Shown here: one piece after another, positions 6,439-14,110 of the stretch
Numbering within the stretch: the first letter of the stretch is position 1
How the letters are laid out: each line of letters starts with the position of its first letter
NCBI GenBank assembly: GCA_035275285.1
Contig: DATENA010000229.1
Coordinates: forward strand, 1 to 21,100
Direction: 5' to 3'
DNA length: 21,100 bases
Source of the DNA: Chersky-265 sp035275285
Lineage (GTDB): Bacteria; Fibrobacterota; Fibrobacteria; UBA11236
Notes under the pieces: model-generated
Seen by the model: only the letters and a program-made list of their open reading frames with translations
Database searches by the model: none
What the model was told of the DNA's origin: nothing
Translations under genes and position numbers: made by a program

Positions 6439-6963
6439 ATGCCGGACCGATTCGAAGACGCCGATCAGGACAGACTGAAGCTCATCTACAAGACGACGGA
6501 CGTCCGCCGCCTGCCCATCACCGGCATCGTATCCGGCTACCATTCCCTGCCCTTCACCCTGGTCGGCCCCAACGATGAAACCGATTCCGGCGACGCCAAC
6601 CCGGGGTCCCTGAAGCTCACCGGCAAGATCATGGTGAGCCCGAAACTGGTGCTTTCGCTTTCGTCCAACGACGAACGCTTCGCGGACATGTTCCCCGAGG
6701 CCGAACCTTTCATGGACAAGAGCATCGCGGCGCGCATGTTCTCCTTCAGCACGGCCTACAAGAAGAACTACCGCATCCGCAACGAGCATCTTTCCGTGGA
6801 AGAGTTCCCGGACGCGGACAGGGACCTGCTGAACACGGTGCTGAACGAATTGAGCCGGGCGGAGATCATCAACATGGGCGTGATCTGGTGCCCGCAACCG
6901 CGGTTCTATCCCATCAGCCTGGAGAGATTCATCGCGTCCGTTTTGGACAAGGAATTCCGGTAG
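6439..6963 (+). CDS. Unknown conserved-looking protein
   Basis: This 174-aa protein is not recognised. It has no signal peptide or membrane segment and has balanced, acidic/hydrophobic composition typical of a folded cytoplasmic protein. Landmarks are a KIMVSPKLVLSLSSND stretch, a helical LLNTVLNELSRAEIINM stretch and a C-terminal PISLERFIASVL. TTG at 6430 in the same frame is an alternative start. The ATG is 7 nt downstream of TACATT inside TGTACATT, the same geometry as the two SOS-like promoters elsewhere in the window, and no Shine-Dalgarno is seen. A TTGACA at 6398 overlaps the comEC stop, but its spacing to TACATT (22 bp) is poor. The gene may be cotranscribed with comEC or have its own leaderless promoter. 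Confidence 0.7.
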   Translation: MPDRFEDADQDRLKLIYKTTDVRRLPITGIVSGYHSLPFTLVGPNDETDSGDANPGSLKLTGKIMVSPKLVLSLSSNDERFADMFPEAEPFMDKSIAARMFSFSTAYKKNYRIRNEHLSVEEFPDADRDLLNTVLNELSRAEIINMGVIWCPQPRFYPISLERFIASVLDKEFR

Positions 6964-7074
6964 TCTTCCGGGCCTGCGGGGGCGCGGCGCTGGGCGGTTT
7001 CCCCTTTCGGCTTTCGCGGCGGGGAGGGGGGGCGGAGTCGGGTTCTGGCCGATTGCTGCGCGAAGGCCGAATGG

Positions 7075-8445
7075 CTAGAGGTTTATGGCCAATACGCGCG
7101 AGTTGCGGTCCGGGTTGTAGGCGGATTGCCGCTCGGGGGGCATCACGGTGAGGGGGGCCTCCCGGAACCCGTTGCGCATGAAGAAGTCGCTGGTCTGGGT
7201 GGTCAGCAGGTAGACGGTCTTGACGCCGGCCTTGCGGGCCTTCTCCACCAGGTAGGATACGATTTTGCGGCCGGTGCCCTGGCCGGTGAAGCCCGGATCC
7301 ACCACCACCGCGTAGAGCTCCGCCTTCTTGTCCGGATAGATCTTCAGGGCCGCGCAGCCGTGCAGGGTGGAATCCACCTTGAAGACCACGAAATTGTCCA
7401 GCTCCGCCGCCAGGGTCTCCGCCGAGCGCTGGATGAGCACGCCGTCCTCCACGTAGGGCTGCATGATGCGCAGGATCTCCGGGATGTCCGTGGGCCTGGC
7501 CGCGCGGACCTTGTCGTATTGGTTGGCGTAGAACATGGTGCCGTGGCCGGCGCTGGAGAAGATCTCCTGCAACAGGATGCCGTCCAGGGAGCCGTCGATG
7601 AAATGCACCCGGTCCACGCCGGCGGCGCAGGCTTCCATGGCCAGGGACACCAGTTCGCGGTGCTCGGACTTGAGGGATGGGGAGAAATCGCGCAGGAGGA
7701 TGCCGCCCTCCTCCAGGTCCAGGTTGGAGAAGAACCCGCTGGCCTTCTCGCCCGCGTCCGCGAAATCGCATTCCGGGACCACGGGGATGCCCGTGTCCAC
7801 GCCGATGAAGAAAAGCTTGGTGGCGCGCAGCGCCTTGGCGATGGCCACGGCCAGCTCGCTGCTGGAGAGGTTGTAGTCCTTGCCCACCAGGTTCCAGCCG
7901 ATGTTGGGCACGATGGGGATCAGGCCGTCCTCGAGCATGTTCTTGATGAGGTTCACGTCCACCTTCTCCACGCGGCCGGTATGCTGGAAATCCAGGCCGT
8001 TGAGCACGCCCATGGCGCGCGCGCGCACCCAGTTGCCCACCACGCCGTTGGCGCCGTTCTCGGTCAGGAGCGAGATGAGCACGTTGGTGACGTTGGAGGC
8101 GCCCAGCTTCACCAGGGGCATGGCCTCCTCGGTGGTGATGCGCACGTCGTCCTTCATGGTCGAGTTGACGCGGTAGGTCTTGAGCACCTTGTCGATGGAA
8201 TGTTTGGCGCCCGGCACCAGGATGATGCGGATGCCGATCTTCTGCAGGAGCACGATGTCCTTTATGAGCATGGAGAACAGGGGCTTGCTCATCAGGTGAT
8301 CGTCGATCTTCAGGACGAAAACGTGCTCGCGGTAACGGCGGAGATACCCGAAGACCTCGCGCATCCCCTGCATGGGGAAGCCCGCCGCGCCCGCCTGGGC
8401 CTGGCTCGCCGACTTCGCGGATTTCCTCTTGCCGTTGCCTTCCAT
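7075..8445 (-). CDS. argA: Amino-acid N-acetyltransferase (N-acetylglutamate synthase)
   Basis: This 456-aa cytoplasmic enzyme should make N-acetylglutamate from glutamate and acetyl-CoA, the first step of arginine synthesis. The N-terminal two-thirds is an amino-acid-kinase fold (VFVLKIDDHLM, IILVPGAKHSID, IPIVPNIGW). In the classic enzyme this part senses arginine. The C-terminal GNAT domain starts near VRAARPTDIPEI and has the acetyl-CoA loop GFTGQGTGRKI and the FFMRNGFRE end, all in the order and length of ArgA. The first 24 residues are a Lys/Ala-rich extension. AGGAG overlaps the stop of the upstream TrpD2-like gene, 9 nt before the ATG, so the two form an operon with a 12-nt gap. No other arg genes are present here. 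Confidence 0.88.
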   Translation of the reverse strand: MEGNGKRKSAKSASQAQAGAAGFPMQGMREVFGYLRRYREHVFVLKIDDHLMSKPLFSMLIKDIVLLQKIGIRIILVPGAKHSIDKVLKTYRVNSTMKDDVRITTEEAMPLVKLGASNVTNVLISLLTENGANGVVGNWVRARAMGVLNGLDFQHTGRVEKVDVNLIKNMLEDGLIPIVPNIGWNLVGKDYNLSSSELAVAIAKALRATKLFFIGVDTGIPVVPECDFADAGEKASGFFSNLDLEEGGILLRDFSPSLKSEHRELVSLAMEACAAGVDRVHFIDGSLDGILLQEIFSSAGHGTMFYANQYDKVRAARPTDIPEILRIMQPYVEDGVLIQRSAETLAAELDNFVVFKVDSTLHGCAALKIYPDKKAELYAVVVDPGFTGQGTGRKIVSYLVEKARKAGVKTVYLLTTQTSDFFMRNGFREAPLTVMPPERQSAYNPDRNSRVLAINL

Positions 8446-8457
8446 CGCTCTCGTCTC

Positions 8458-9570
8458 CTACTGGAACAATCTAGGTATTGCCTGCGCCGCCGCGGCCAGG
8501 CCGGCCGCCGGATCCCCGGCGATCCCGGCCGCCCACAGTTGGACGGCGAGATGATATTGTAGCGCCCTGCGCAGCCCGTTGTCGCGGGCCAGGTCGGCTT
8601 CGGGAGTCCCCCCGCCCGCCATGGCGTCCATCCACTCGCGCCATTGGGGGAACTTGCCCAGGGAATAGACGTCCGGGGACGGCTCCAATCCCAGGACGGC
8701 CGGGGCCACGGATTCCTCCCGGATGGCGCCTTTGCTTCCGCCGCTTCCCGGCTCCACGCCGATGCATTCGGTTTCCTTGTGGAGCACCAGGTCCACGGTG
8801 CCGTGGTTGCCCAGGAGGACCTTGCCGGAGAGGCCCAGATTGGCCATGGTGCCGGCCATGCGCAGGGCGTAGCGCTTGTGGGAGATGCCCAGGAGCATGG
8901 GCGACCCGGGCCAGGGATTCACCAGCTTCTCCGCGGTATGCAGGCAGGAGCGGAACCCCAATTGGGACCGGAGCCCGTCCAGGGAGGCCAGGCCCGGGAT
9001 CAACGCGTTGCAATCCACCAGCACCGGCGCGGGAACGGCGGCGGGCCCTCCCGGGAACAAGGGGCCGGCCGGATCCAGCAGCTTGGCCAATTCCCGGGTG
9101 TCGTCGAAGGAGGCGCGGTTCTTCTGGAGCACCGGGGCGCTGCGGACCAGGCCCACGCCCACGCCGAAGCGTCCGAGCAGGTGCGCCGCCAGCAGGGAAG
9201 CGAGCCCGCCCTTGCGCTGGGTGTCCGAGGCCAGGTTCAAGACCAGGGTCTTGCGGCCCGCCAGGGGCGCTTGGGGAAGCATGCGGCCCCGGAACACGTC
9301 GGCCAGGCCGTCCAGTTCTTCCTGGGTGAGTTCTTTGATGCGCAGGGCCTGCAGGAAGGCCCCGGCCTGCACCGGCAGGAACGCGCCGTCCAGCAGGAGA
9401 GCGAACGCGAGGCGGCTTTCGGCGGGAGTGAGGTCCGCGGACAGGGTCCGGCCCTTCCCCACCTTTTTCACGAAATCCACCGGCCGCGACGCCGGTTGGG
9501 CCTTCGCGGACGCGGGAGATCGCTCCGCCGGAGCGTCCTCCGTACCCGCCGAACCTGCCTCCGATGTCAT
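8458..9570 (-). CDS. TrpD2/YbiB-like glycosyltransferase-family-3 protein
   Basis: This 370-aa protein belongs to the anthranilate phosphoribosyltransferase superfamily. An N-terminal helical domain (LTPAESRLAFALLLDGAF; about 47-100) is the GT3 N-domain, and LRSQLGFRSCLHTAEKLVNP with MLLGISH corresponds to the conserved LGFRTxFNxLGPLxNP region. The PRPP and anthranilate motifs of true TrpD (GTGGD, KHGN) are not visible; a LASDTQRKGG stretch occupies that place. That points to the TrpD2/YbiB branch, which is reported to bind nucleic acid and to be co-transcribed with the SOS gene dinG in E. coli. Residues 1-40 are an Ala/Pro/Ser-rich extension. GAGGAG lies 7 nt before the ATG. No SOS-like box is seen upstream. 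It is not expected to make tryptophan. Confidence 0.72.
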   Translation of the reverse strand: MTSEAGSAGTEDAPAERSPASAKAQPASRPVDFVKKVGKGRTLSADLTPAESRLAFALLLDGAFLPVQAGAFLQALRIKELTQEELDGLADVFRGRMLPQAPLAGRKTLVLNLASDTQRKGGLASLLAAHLLGRFGVGVGLVRSAPVLQKNRASFDDTRELAKLLDPAGPLFPGGPAAVPAPVLVDCNALIPGLASLDGLRSQLGFRSCLHTAEKLVNPWPGSPMLLGISHKRYALRMAGTMANLGLSGKVLLGNHGTVDLVLHKETECIGVEPGSGGSKGAIREESVAPAVLGLEPSPDVYSLGKFPQWREWMDAMAGGGTPEADLARDNGLRRALQYHLAVQLWAAGIAGDPAAGLAAAAQAIPRLFQ

Positions 9571-9597
9571 GGACGATCTCCTCTCCCCATCAATTTA

Positions 9598-9625
9598 GTA
9601 AAGCGGGCCCGTGGTAAAGCGGGCC
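9598..9625. repeat. Short tandem repeat in divergent promoter region
   Basis: GTAAAGCGGGCC occurs at 9598-9609 and again at 9614-9625, a 16-bp period, between the divergent TrpD2-like and AI-2E-family genes. On the minus strand it provides CTTTAC twice upstream of a -10-like TAAATT. It could be paired operator half-sites on one DNA face-and-a-half, or a chance duplication. Confidence 0.4.
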
Positions 9626-9709
9626 GGCGCCCGGGCTCTCCGGAAGGCGGTCGATCCCGTCCGGACTAATGCCGTTGCATTTAACGGGATAGTTATCCAT
9701 TTTCTCTCC

Positions 9710-10864
9710 ATGGAAAAAGCCGCCCCGGAAAACACCCAAACCACCTTCCAAAAAGCCTCCTTCCTCATCTACCTGCTGGCGGTGACGGCGGCGTTCCTCT
9801 TCCTGCTGCAGAACTTCCTCATGGTTCTGGTGCTGGCCGCGGTGTTCACGGGGCTCACCTATCCGGTATACGCCTGGTTCCTCGCCAAGGTGCGGAAGCC
9901 GCCCATCGCCGCGCTCCTCACCCTCCTGTCCGTCCTCTTGGTGCTGGTCCTCCCGCTCATCGCCGTGGGCACCATCGCCTACCAGGAGGCCGTGGGATTC
10001 TTCGGGAACCTGGACGTCAATACCTGGCGCGGGCACCTCGAGGGCGCCATCCAGTCGGTGCGGGACCGCTTCCCGAGCCTGCTGCAGAAGGTGAACACGG
10101 AGAACCTCACGGGCATGGCCATCAGCGGCGTGCAGAACGGGTTCCAGTTCGCGCTCAAGCACAGCGCCGACATCTCCCTGTCCCTGGCGAACAACGTGCT
10201 CAACTTCTTCCTGATGCTGTTCGTCATGTTCTACTTCTACCTGGACGGGAAGCGCATCCTGGAGCGTTTGATCCGCTGGTCCCCTCTCAAGGACGAATAC
10301 GAGCGCATCCTGATCGAGAAGTTCCTGTCCGTGAGCAAAGGCACCCTGAAAGGCATCCTGGTCATCGGCGTGATCCAGGGGATCCTGGGGGCCATCCTGT
10401 TCTGGGCCGTGGGCCTGAGTTCGCCCGTGTTCCTGGGCACCCTGATGGTGTTCGCCAGCATCATCCCGGCCGTGGGCACGGCCGGCATCTGGGGGCCCGC
10501 CGCGGCCTTCCTGCTGTTCGAGGGGCGCTGGGGGGCGGCCTTGGCCGTGGTCTTCACCGGGGCCGTGGTCATCGGGAGCGTGGACAATTTCGTGCGGCCC
10601 ATCCTGGTGGGCAAGGACATCAAGATGCATGATCTGCTGGTCCTGCTCAGCACCTTGGGCGGCCTGGCCGTTTTCGGCCTCACGGGATTGATCATCGGCC
10701 CCATCATCGCCTCCATGTTCCTGAGCATCTGGAACATTTTCGAGGAGGTGTTCGCCGAAGAGCTGGCGGCCAACCGCCAATCCGGCTTCCGCACCGGCGA
10801 AATCGCCCGGATGATGAAGGAGCCGCCCCCGGCCACCAGCCCGGGCAAGCCCGGCAAGAAGTAA
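9710..10864 (+). CDS. AI-2E family transporter / permease
   Basis: This 384-aa inner-membrane protein of the AI-2E (PerM/YdiK/TqsA) family has roughly eight membrane segments. The first pair is at about 15-85 (FLIYLLAVTAAFLFLLQNFLMVL). A soluble loop follows at about 95-165, then helices around the typical FxYxDGKRILERL region. The C-terminal half has the family's ASIIPAVGTAGIWGPAA and DNFVRPILVGKDIKMHDLLVLLSTLGGLAVFG blocks, here given as DNFVRPILVG and LLVLLSTLGGLAVFG. Members move AI-2, Na+/H+ or other solutes, so the substrate cannot be stated. The start at ATG 9710 fits the family; an upstream GTG in frame (9611) would add an unlikely 33 residues. No Shine-Dalgarno is seen. TTGCAT, 17 bp, then CATTTT ending 6 nt before the ATG, is a weak leaderless-type promoter candidate. 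Confidence 0.88.
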   Translation: MEKAAPENTQTTFQKASFLIYLLAVTAAFLFLLQNFLMVLVLAAVFTGLTYPVYAWFLAKVRKPPIAALLTLLSVLLVLVLPLIAVGTIAYQEAVGFFGNLDVNTWRGHLEGAIQSVRDRFPSLLQKVNTENLTGMAISGVQNGFQFALKHSADISLSLANNVLNFFLMLFVMFYFYLDGKRILERLIRWSPLKDEYERILIEKFLSVSKGTLKGILVIGVIQGILGAILFWAVGLSSPVFLGTLMVFASIIPAVGTAGIWGPAAAFLLFEGRWGAALAVVFTGAVVIGSVDNFVRPILVGKDIKMHDLLVLLSTLGGLAVFGLTGLIIGPIIASMFLSIWNIFEEVFAEELAANRQSGFRTGEIARMMKEPPPATSPGKPGKK

Positions 10865-10911
10865 TCCGGAAAGCCCCCGGCCCCGGCTGGCATCGGTCCC
10901 GGCATGTTCCT

Positions 10912-10917
10912 TATAAT
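10912..10917 (+). promoter_or_regulatory. Perfect -10 TATAAT, 6 nt before a start codon
   Basis: A consensus TATAAT in GC-rich DNA ends 6 nt before ATG 10924. Transcription would start at or next to the A of the ATG, giving a leaderless mRNA. No good -35 is visible at 16-18 bp. Confidence 0.6.
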
Positions 10918-10923
10918 GGGGGC

Positions 10924-11130
10924 ATGAAAGAAAGGCGCGAGTCCCTCATCCCCATCGCCCCCGATTGGAAACCCGAAGCCATGGCCCGGCTCATCGAGCG
11001 CGAGGTGGAGAAATGGTGGGACGAGGGCTGGGTGTTCCTGCGCGCGGACACGGACAAGCTGATGGAGTCCGTCTGCCTGTATTTCGAGCGCACCGTCGTC
11101 CTGGAAAGCGATCTCGACCGCGCGGATTGA
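10924..11130 (+). CDS. Small acidic protein, 68 aa, unknown
   Basis: This short soluble protein carries a WKPEAMARLIEREVEKWWDEGWVFLRA core (helix rich in acidic residues and Trp, then the start of a strand), given here as LIEREVEKWWDEGWVFLRA, followed by LMESVCLYFER. The EGW.fl ... l.fer layout is reminiscent of small DUF4177-type proteins, but I cannot confirm this. Support for a real gene comes from the non-random residue pattern and a perfect TATAAT placed 6 nt before the ATG. GGGGG lies 2-6 nt before the ATG and could alternatively act as a poor ribosome site. It sits between the AI-2E-family gene and the TPR/DUF4331 pair, on the same strand. Confidence 0.65.
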   Translation: MKERRESLIPIAPDWKPEAMARLIEREVEKWWDEGWVFLRADTDKLMESVCLYFERTVVLESDLDRAD

Positions 11131-11183
11131 CCGGCGCGCGATCGCTCCGATCCAAAACGCCCTCGCTTCCGTATCTAGGGGTG

Positions 11184-11201
11184 CTGGTGCCCCGGCACCA
11201 G
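11184..11201. other. Perfect 8-bp inverted repeat upstream of the TPR gene
   Basis: CTGGTGCC (11184-11191) and GGCACCAG (11194-11201) form a compact perfect hairpin. It lies 53 nt after the 68-aa protein gene and 34 nt before the TPR gene. There is no immediate T-run (ACTTTTCC comes 13 nt later), so it may be a weak terminator, an operator or a leader hairpin. Confidence 0.4.
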
Positions 11202-11235
11202 GGACCTGAACGACACTTTTCCAACGGAACCCGAT

Positions 11236-12570
11236 ATGATGCGCCGAATCCTCCGACCCATCCGGCTATGCTATTGCCTGGTCTCCATCGCAGCCGCCGG
11301 AGACGCGGCCAGGGACGCCTGGGAGTTCGTCCTCCGCGCCCCGCCCGGCGATGCGCCCCTCGACCGGCGGATCACCGCCCTGCAAAAGACCTTGCGCGGC
11401 GTGCCCGCGGGAAGTCCGCGCCTGGAGGAACTGGGCTGGCTCTTCATCGCCAAGGCCCGCGCGGGGTTCGACGAAGGGTACTATCGCCAGGCGGAGCAAT
11501 GCGCCCTGCTGCTGGACGCGGCGCGCCCCGGATCGCCGGCCGCGCTCCTCCTCCGCGGCCACGCGTTGCAGAGCATGCATCGCTTCGCGGAAGCGGAAGC
11601 CGCGGCCAAGACCCTGGCGGCCTCGCGCGGCCTGGCCTATGACTTCGGCCTGTTGGGCGATGCCCTGATGGAACAAGGCAAGCTGGACTCCGCCCTGGCC
11701 GCCTACCAGGCCATGATGGATCGCAAGCCCGGATACCAGGCCTATGCCCGCTCCGCGCACATGCGCTGGCTGTATGGGGACGTGGAAGGCGCGGCCGGCA
11801 TGATGGCCATGGCCGTTTCGGCCTGCAGCCCCCGGGATCCGGAGGCCCTGGCCTGGGCCTACGTGAAATCGGCCGCCTATCAATGGCAGTCGGGCCGGAA
11901 TGCCGCCGCGACGGCCTCCTGCGCCGCCGCGCTGGACCGCATGCCCGGATACGCGCCCGCCCTGCTGCTGCGGGGGCGCATCCACCTGGCGCAGGGCCGA
12001 TCCGCCGCCGCCCTCGCCGATCTCGCCGCTTCCGCGCGCGCGCATCCGCTTCCGGAAGGCCTGTGGGCCCTGGCCGACGCGTTGCGGCAGGCGGGCCGCG
12101 CCGCTTCCGCCGACAGCGTGGAAGCCGTCCTGGCTTCGTCCGGAGCGCGCCGGGATCCCCGCACGTTCTCCCTTTATCGTTCCACCCGCCTCTCCGCCCG
12201 CCCCGCCGCTTCCGATTCCGCCTTCCCGGGCGATGCCGCCGAGGCGCTGGCTTATGCCCGCAGGGAACTGTCGAACCGGGGCGACGTCTTCACCCATGAC
12301 GCCGTGGCCTGGGCGGCCTATGCCTCCGGGGATTTGCCCGCCGCGTCCTCCCATGCCGACAGCGCCCTGGCGCGCGGCACGCGGGACGCCCGCTTGTACC
12401 TGCACGCCGGGATCATCGCCCGGGCGGCGGGCGAAAAGGCGAAGGCGCGCGCCCGGCTGCAGTCCGCCCGCGCCCTGGCGCGGATGCTGTTGCCTTCGGA
12501 ACGGAGGCTGCTCGAAAAAGCCCTGGCGCGCCCCGCGGCCGGGCCACCCGCTTCGGCGGCGGGGGCTTAG
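11236..12570 (+). CDS. Exported tetratricopeptide-repeat protein
   Basis: This 444-aa protein has a basic start (MMRRILRPIR) and a short hydrophobic stretch that looks like a signal peptide, so it is probably periplasmic. The rest is Ala-rich paired helices in TPR spacing: YYRQAEQCALLLDAARPGSPAALLLRGHAL, split here as QAEQCALLLDAA and ALLLRGHAL, then RFAEAEAAAKTL, LGDALMEQGKLDSALAAYQAMM, ALDRMPGYAPALLLRGRIHLAQG. About eight repeats are likely. Such proteins act as scaffolds rather than enzymes. A 49-nt gap to DUF4331 suggests one operon; TPR and DUF4331 genes are also neighbours in other bacteria as far as I recall. ATG 11239 is an equally possible start, and no Shine-Dalgarno is clear. Confidence 0.75.
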   Translation: MMRRILRPIRLCYCLVSIAAAGDAARDAWEFVLRAPPGDAPLDRRITALQKTLRGVPAGSPRLEELGWLFIAKARAGFDEGYYRQAEQCALLLDAARPGSPAALLLRGHALQSMHRFAEAEAAAKTLAASRGLAYDFGLLGDALMEQGKLDSALAAYQAMMDRKPGYQAYARSAHMRWLYGDVEGAAGMMAMAVSACSPRDPEALAWAYVKSAAYQWQSGRNAAATASCAAALDRMPGYAPALLLRGRIHLAQGRSAAALADLAASARAHPLPEGLWALADALRQAGRAASADSVEAVLASSGARRDPRTFSLYRSTRLSARPAASDSAFPGDAAEALAYARRELSNRGDVFTHDAVAWAAYASGDLPAASSHADSALARGTRDARLYLHAGIIARAAGEKAKARARLQSARALARMLLPSERRLLEKALARPAAGPPASAAGA

Positions 12571-12619
12571 CGCCCCGGCCCCGGAGATTCCCTTCCATCC
12601 ACCATTTCAAGGAGTGATC

Positions 12620-14104
12620 ATGAAAATCCTATCGTTCACGGGGACCGCCATGCCCGGGACCCTGGCCGTCCTGGCGGCCGCATGCCTTTCGGCCCTGGCG
12701 CCCGCGGCCCGGGCTTCCAGCCACATGGACGCGCCTCTCATCACGTTGGACGATGCCGCCAACACCACCGACGTCTATGCTTTCCTGAGCGAAAGGCAGG
12801 GGCGCAAATACCTCACCACCGCCTTGTCGGTGTTCCCGTTCGAGGAGCCCGGCATCGGGCCCAACGGCTTCCGCTTCGATGACAACGTGCGTTACGAGAT
12901 CCACGTTTCCACCGGGAACGACGTGGCGCGCGGGCGGTCCAGCTACACCTACCGCTTCGATTTCCAGACCAAGTACCGCAACGCCAAGACCATCCTGCAA
13001 TCCTACCTGGGCGTGATCCGGGCGCCCGGCGACGAAGCCCAGAACCTGTCCCAGACCTATACGGTCACCGCCATCGACGAGCGCAAGGGCAAGACGGTCT
13101 CCCTCGGCAAGGGCCTGGTGCCGCCCAACAACCAGGGCATCGCCACGCCCCTCTACAACCAGGACGGGGACGGGGAGAAACCCGCCCGGGACGGCGTGGC
13201 CGACGCGGCGGATCTCGATCCGTACACCGCCGCGTCCATCCAGGACCTCAAAGGAGGCTACCGCAGCTTCGCGGGCCAGCGCGACGACGGGTTCTACGGG
13301 GACATCCAGGCCATCTTCGATCTGCTGGCCCTGAGGAAGCCGGGCAAGGACGCGCAGAAGGGCTTCAACGTGCATACCATCGTGCTGGAAATCCCCCTCG
13401 ATCAGATCGGCGGGGACATGCAGATAGCGGGCGTGCACGCCACCACCAGCCGCCTGCGCCCGCCGGTGTTGGGCGACGCGCGCTCGGCCGCGGACTTCCT
13501 CTGCAACCGCGGCAAATACTACGTGCAGGTGGGGCGCCAGGGCAATCCCCTGTTCTGCGAAGGCTTCGTGGCCATCGAGGACAAGGATCTCTACAACCGC
13601 CTGAGCCCGGCCGCGGACGCCTCCACCTTCAAGAAGTACGCGCTCAAGCCCGAATTGGCGGCGCTCCTCAACGCGCTCGTCTTCGGCGGCAAGGGCCCCG
13701 CCCCGGAAACCGGCCGCACCGATCTGGCGGGCATCTTCATCCCCGATCTGATCAAGGTCGATCTGTCCACCGCGCCGGCCCGCCTGGCGGGCGGAAGCGC
13801 GGCGGCCCCCAACGACGCCGGGTTCTCGCGCCTGGGCATCTTCGGCGGGGACGTGCTGACCAGCAAGGTGCAGCCGGGATTCGACGGCAAGGGGCTCGTC
13901 CCGGGAGGCTGGCCCAACGGCCGCCGCTTCGGCGACGACGTGGTGGACATCGGCGTGACCGCCCTCATCAGCGATCTGCGCGTGAGCCCGCCCGTCATCA
14001 ACGGACCCGCCGGCGACAACGTGGACGGAAACGACATCGGCTACAACAAGGTGTTCCCTTACGCGGCGACGCCCCAGAACGGGCGCGTCCACGAACACCA
14101 TTGA
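12620..14104 (+). CDS. Exported DUF4331 family protein
   Basis: This 494-aa protein has a Sec signal peptide ending near residue 32 (ALAPAARA), followed at once by the DUF4331 hallmark SSHMDAPLITLDD, the counterpart of the usual SSHREAP, and TTDVYAFLS. Later family-like segments include FDDNVRYEIHV, TYRFDFQTKY, YNQDGDGEKPARDGVADAADLD (here as QDGDGEKPARDGVADAADLD), FNVHTIVLEIPLDQIGG and DVVDIGVTAL. The function is unknown; it acts outside the cytoplasm. The Asp-rich DGDG segment could bind calcium, but I only infer this. AAGGAG lies 6 nt before the ATG, which fixes the start. It follows the TPR gene and converges on DUF72 with a 6-bp gap, leaving no room for a separate terminator. Confidence 0.87.
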   Translation: MKILSFTGTAMPGTLAVLAAACLSALAPAARASSHMDAPLITLDDAANTTDVYAFLSERQGRKYLTTALSVFPFEEPGIGPNGFRFDDNVRYEIHVSTGNDVARGRSSYTYRFDFQTKYRNAKTILQSYLGVIRAPGDEAQNLSQTYTVTAIDERKGKTVSLGKGLVPPNNQGIATPLYNQDGDGEKPARDGVADAADLDPYTAASIQDLKGGYRSFAGQRDDGFYGDIQAIFDLLALRKPGKDAQKGFNVHTIVLEIPLDQIGGDMQIAGVHATTSRLRPPVLGDARSAADFLCNRGKYYVQVGRQGNPLFCEGFVAIEDKDLYNRLSPAADASTFKKYALKPELAALLNALVFGGKGPAPETGRTDLAGIFIPDLIKVDLSTAPARLAGGSAAAPNDAGFSRLGIFGGDVLTSKVQPGFDGKGLVPGGWPNGRRFGDDVVDIGVTALISDLRVSPPVINGPAGDNVDGNDIGYNKVFPYAATPQNGRVHEHH

Positions 14105-14110
14105 GGCCCG

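Noticed and set aside
3827..6478. An 883-codon open frame on the plus strand, longer than comEC and overlapping it
   Set aside because: Its translation is a monotonous Arg/Gly/Pro-rich string without domains, while the comEC frame has all family motifs. Long shadow frames are normal in GC-rich DNA.
7126..8562. A 478-codon plus-strand frame opposite argA
   Set aside because: It is an antisense shadow rich in His/Gly/Glu. The argA frame has both expected domains.
8458..9570. Calling this gene trpD (anthranilate phosphoribosyltransferase)
   Set aside because: The GTGGD and KHGN substrate motifs are not visible and no other trp genes are nearby, so a TrpD2/YbiB-like assignment is safer.
12629..14101. 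A 490-codon minus-strand frame opposite DUF4331
   Set aside because: It has no recognisable motif and shadow-type composition; the plus frame has a signal peptide, Shine-Dalgarno and the family signature.
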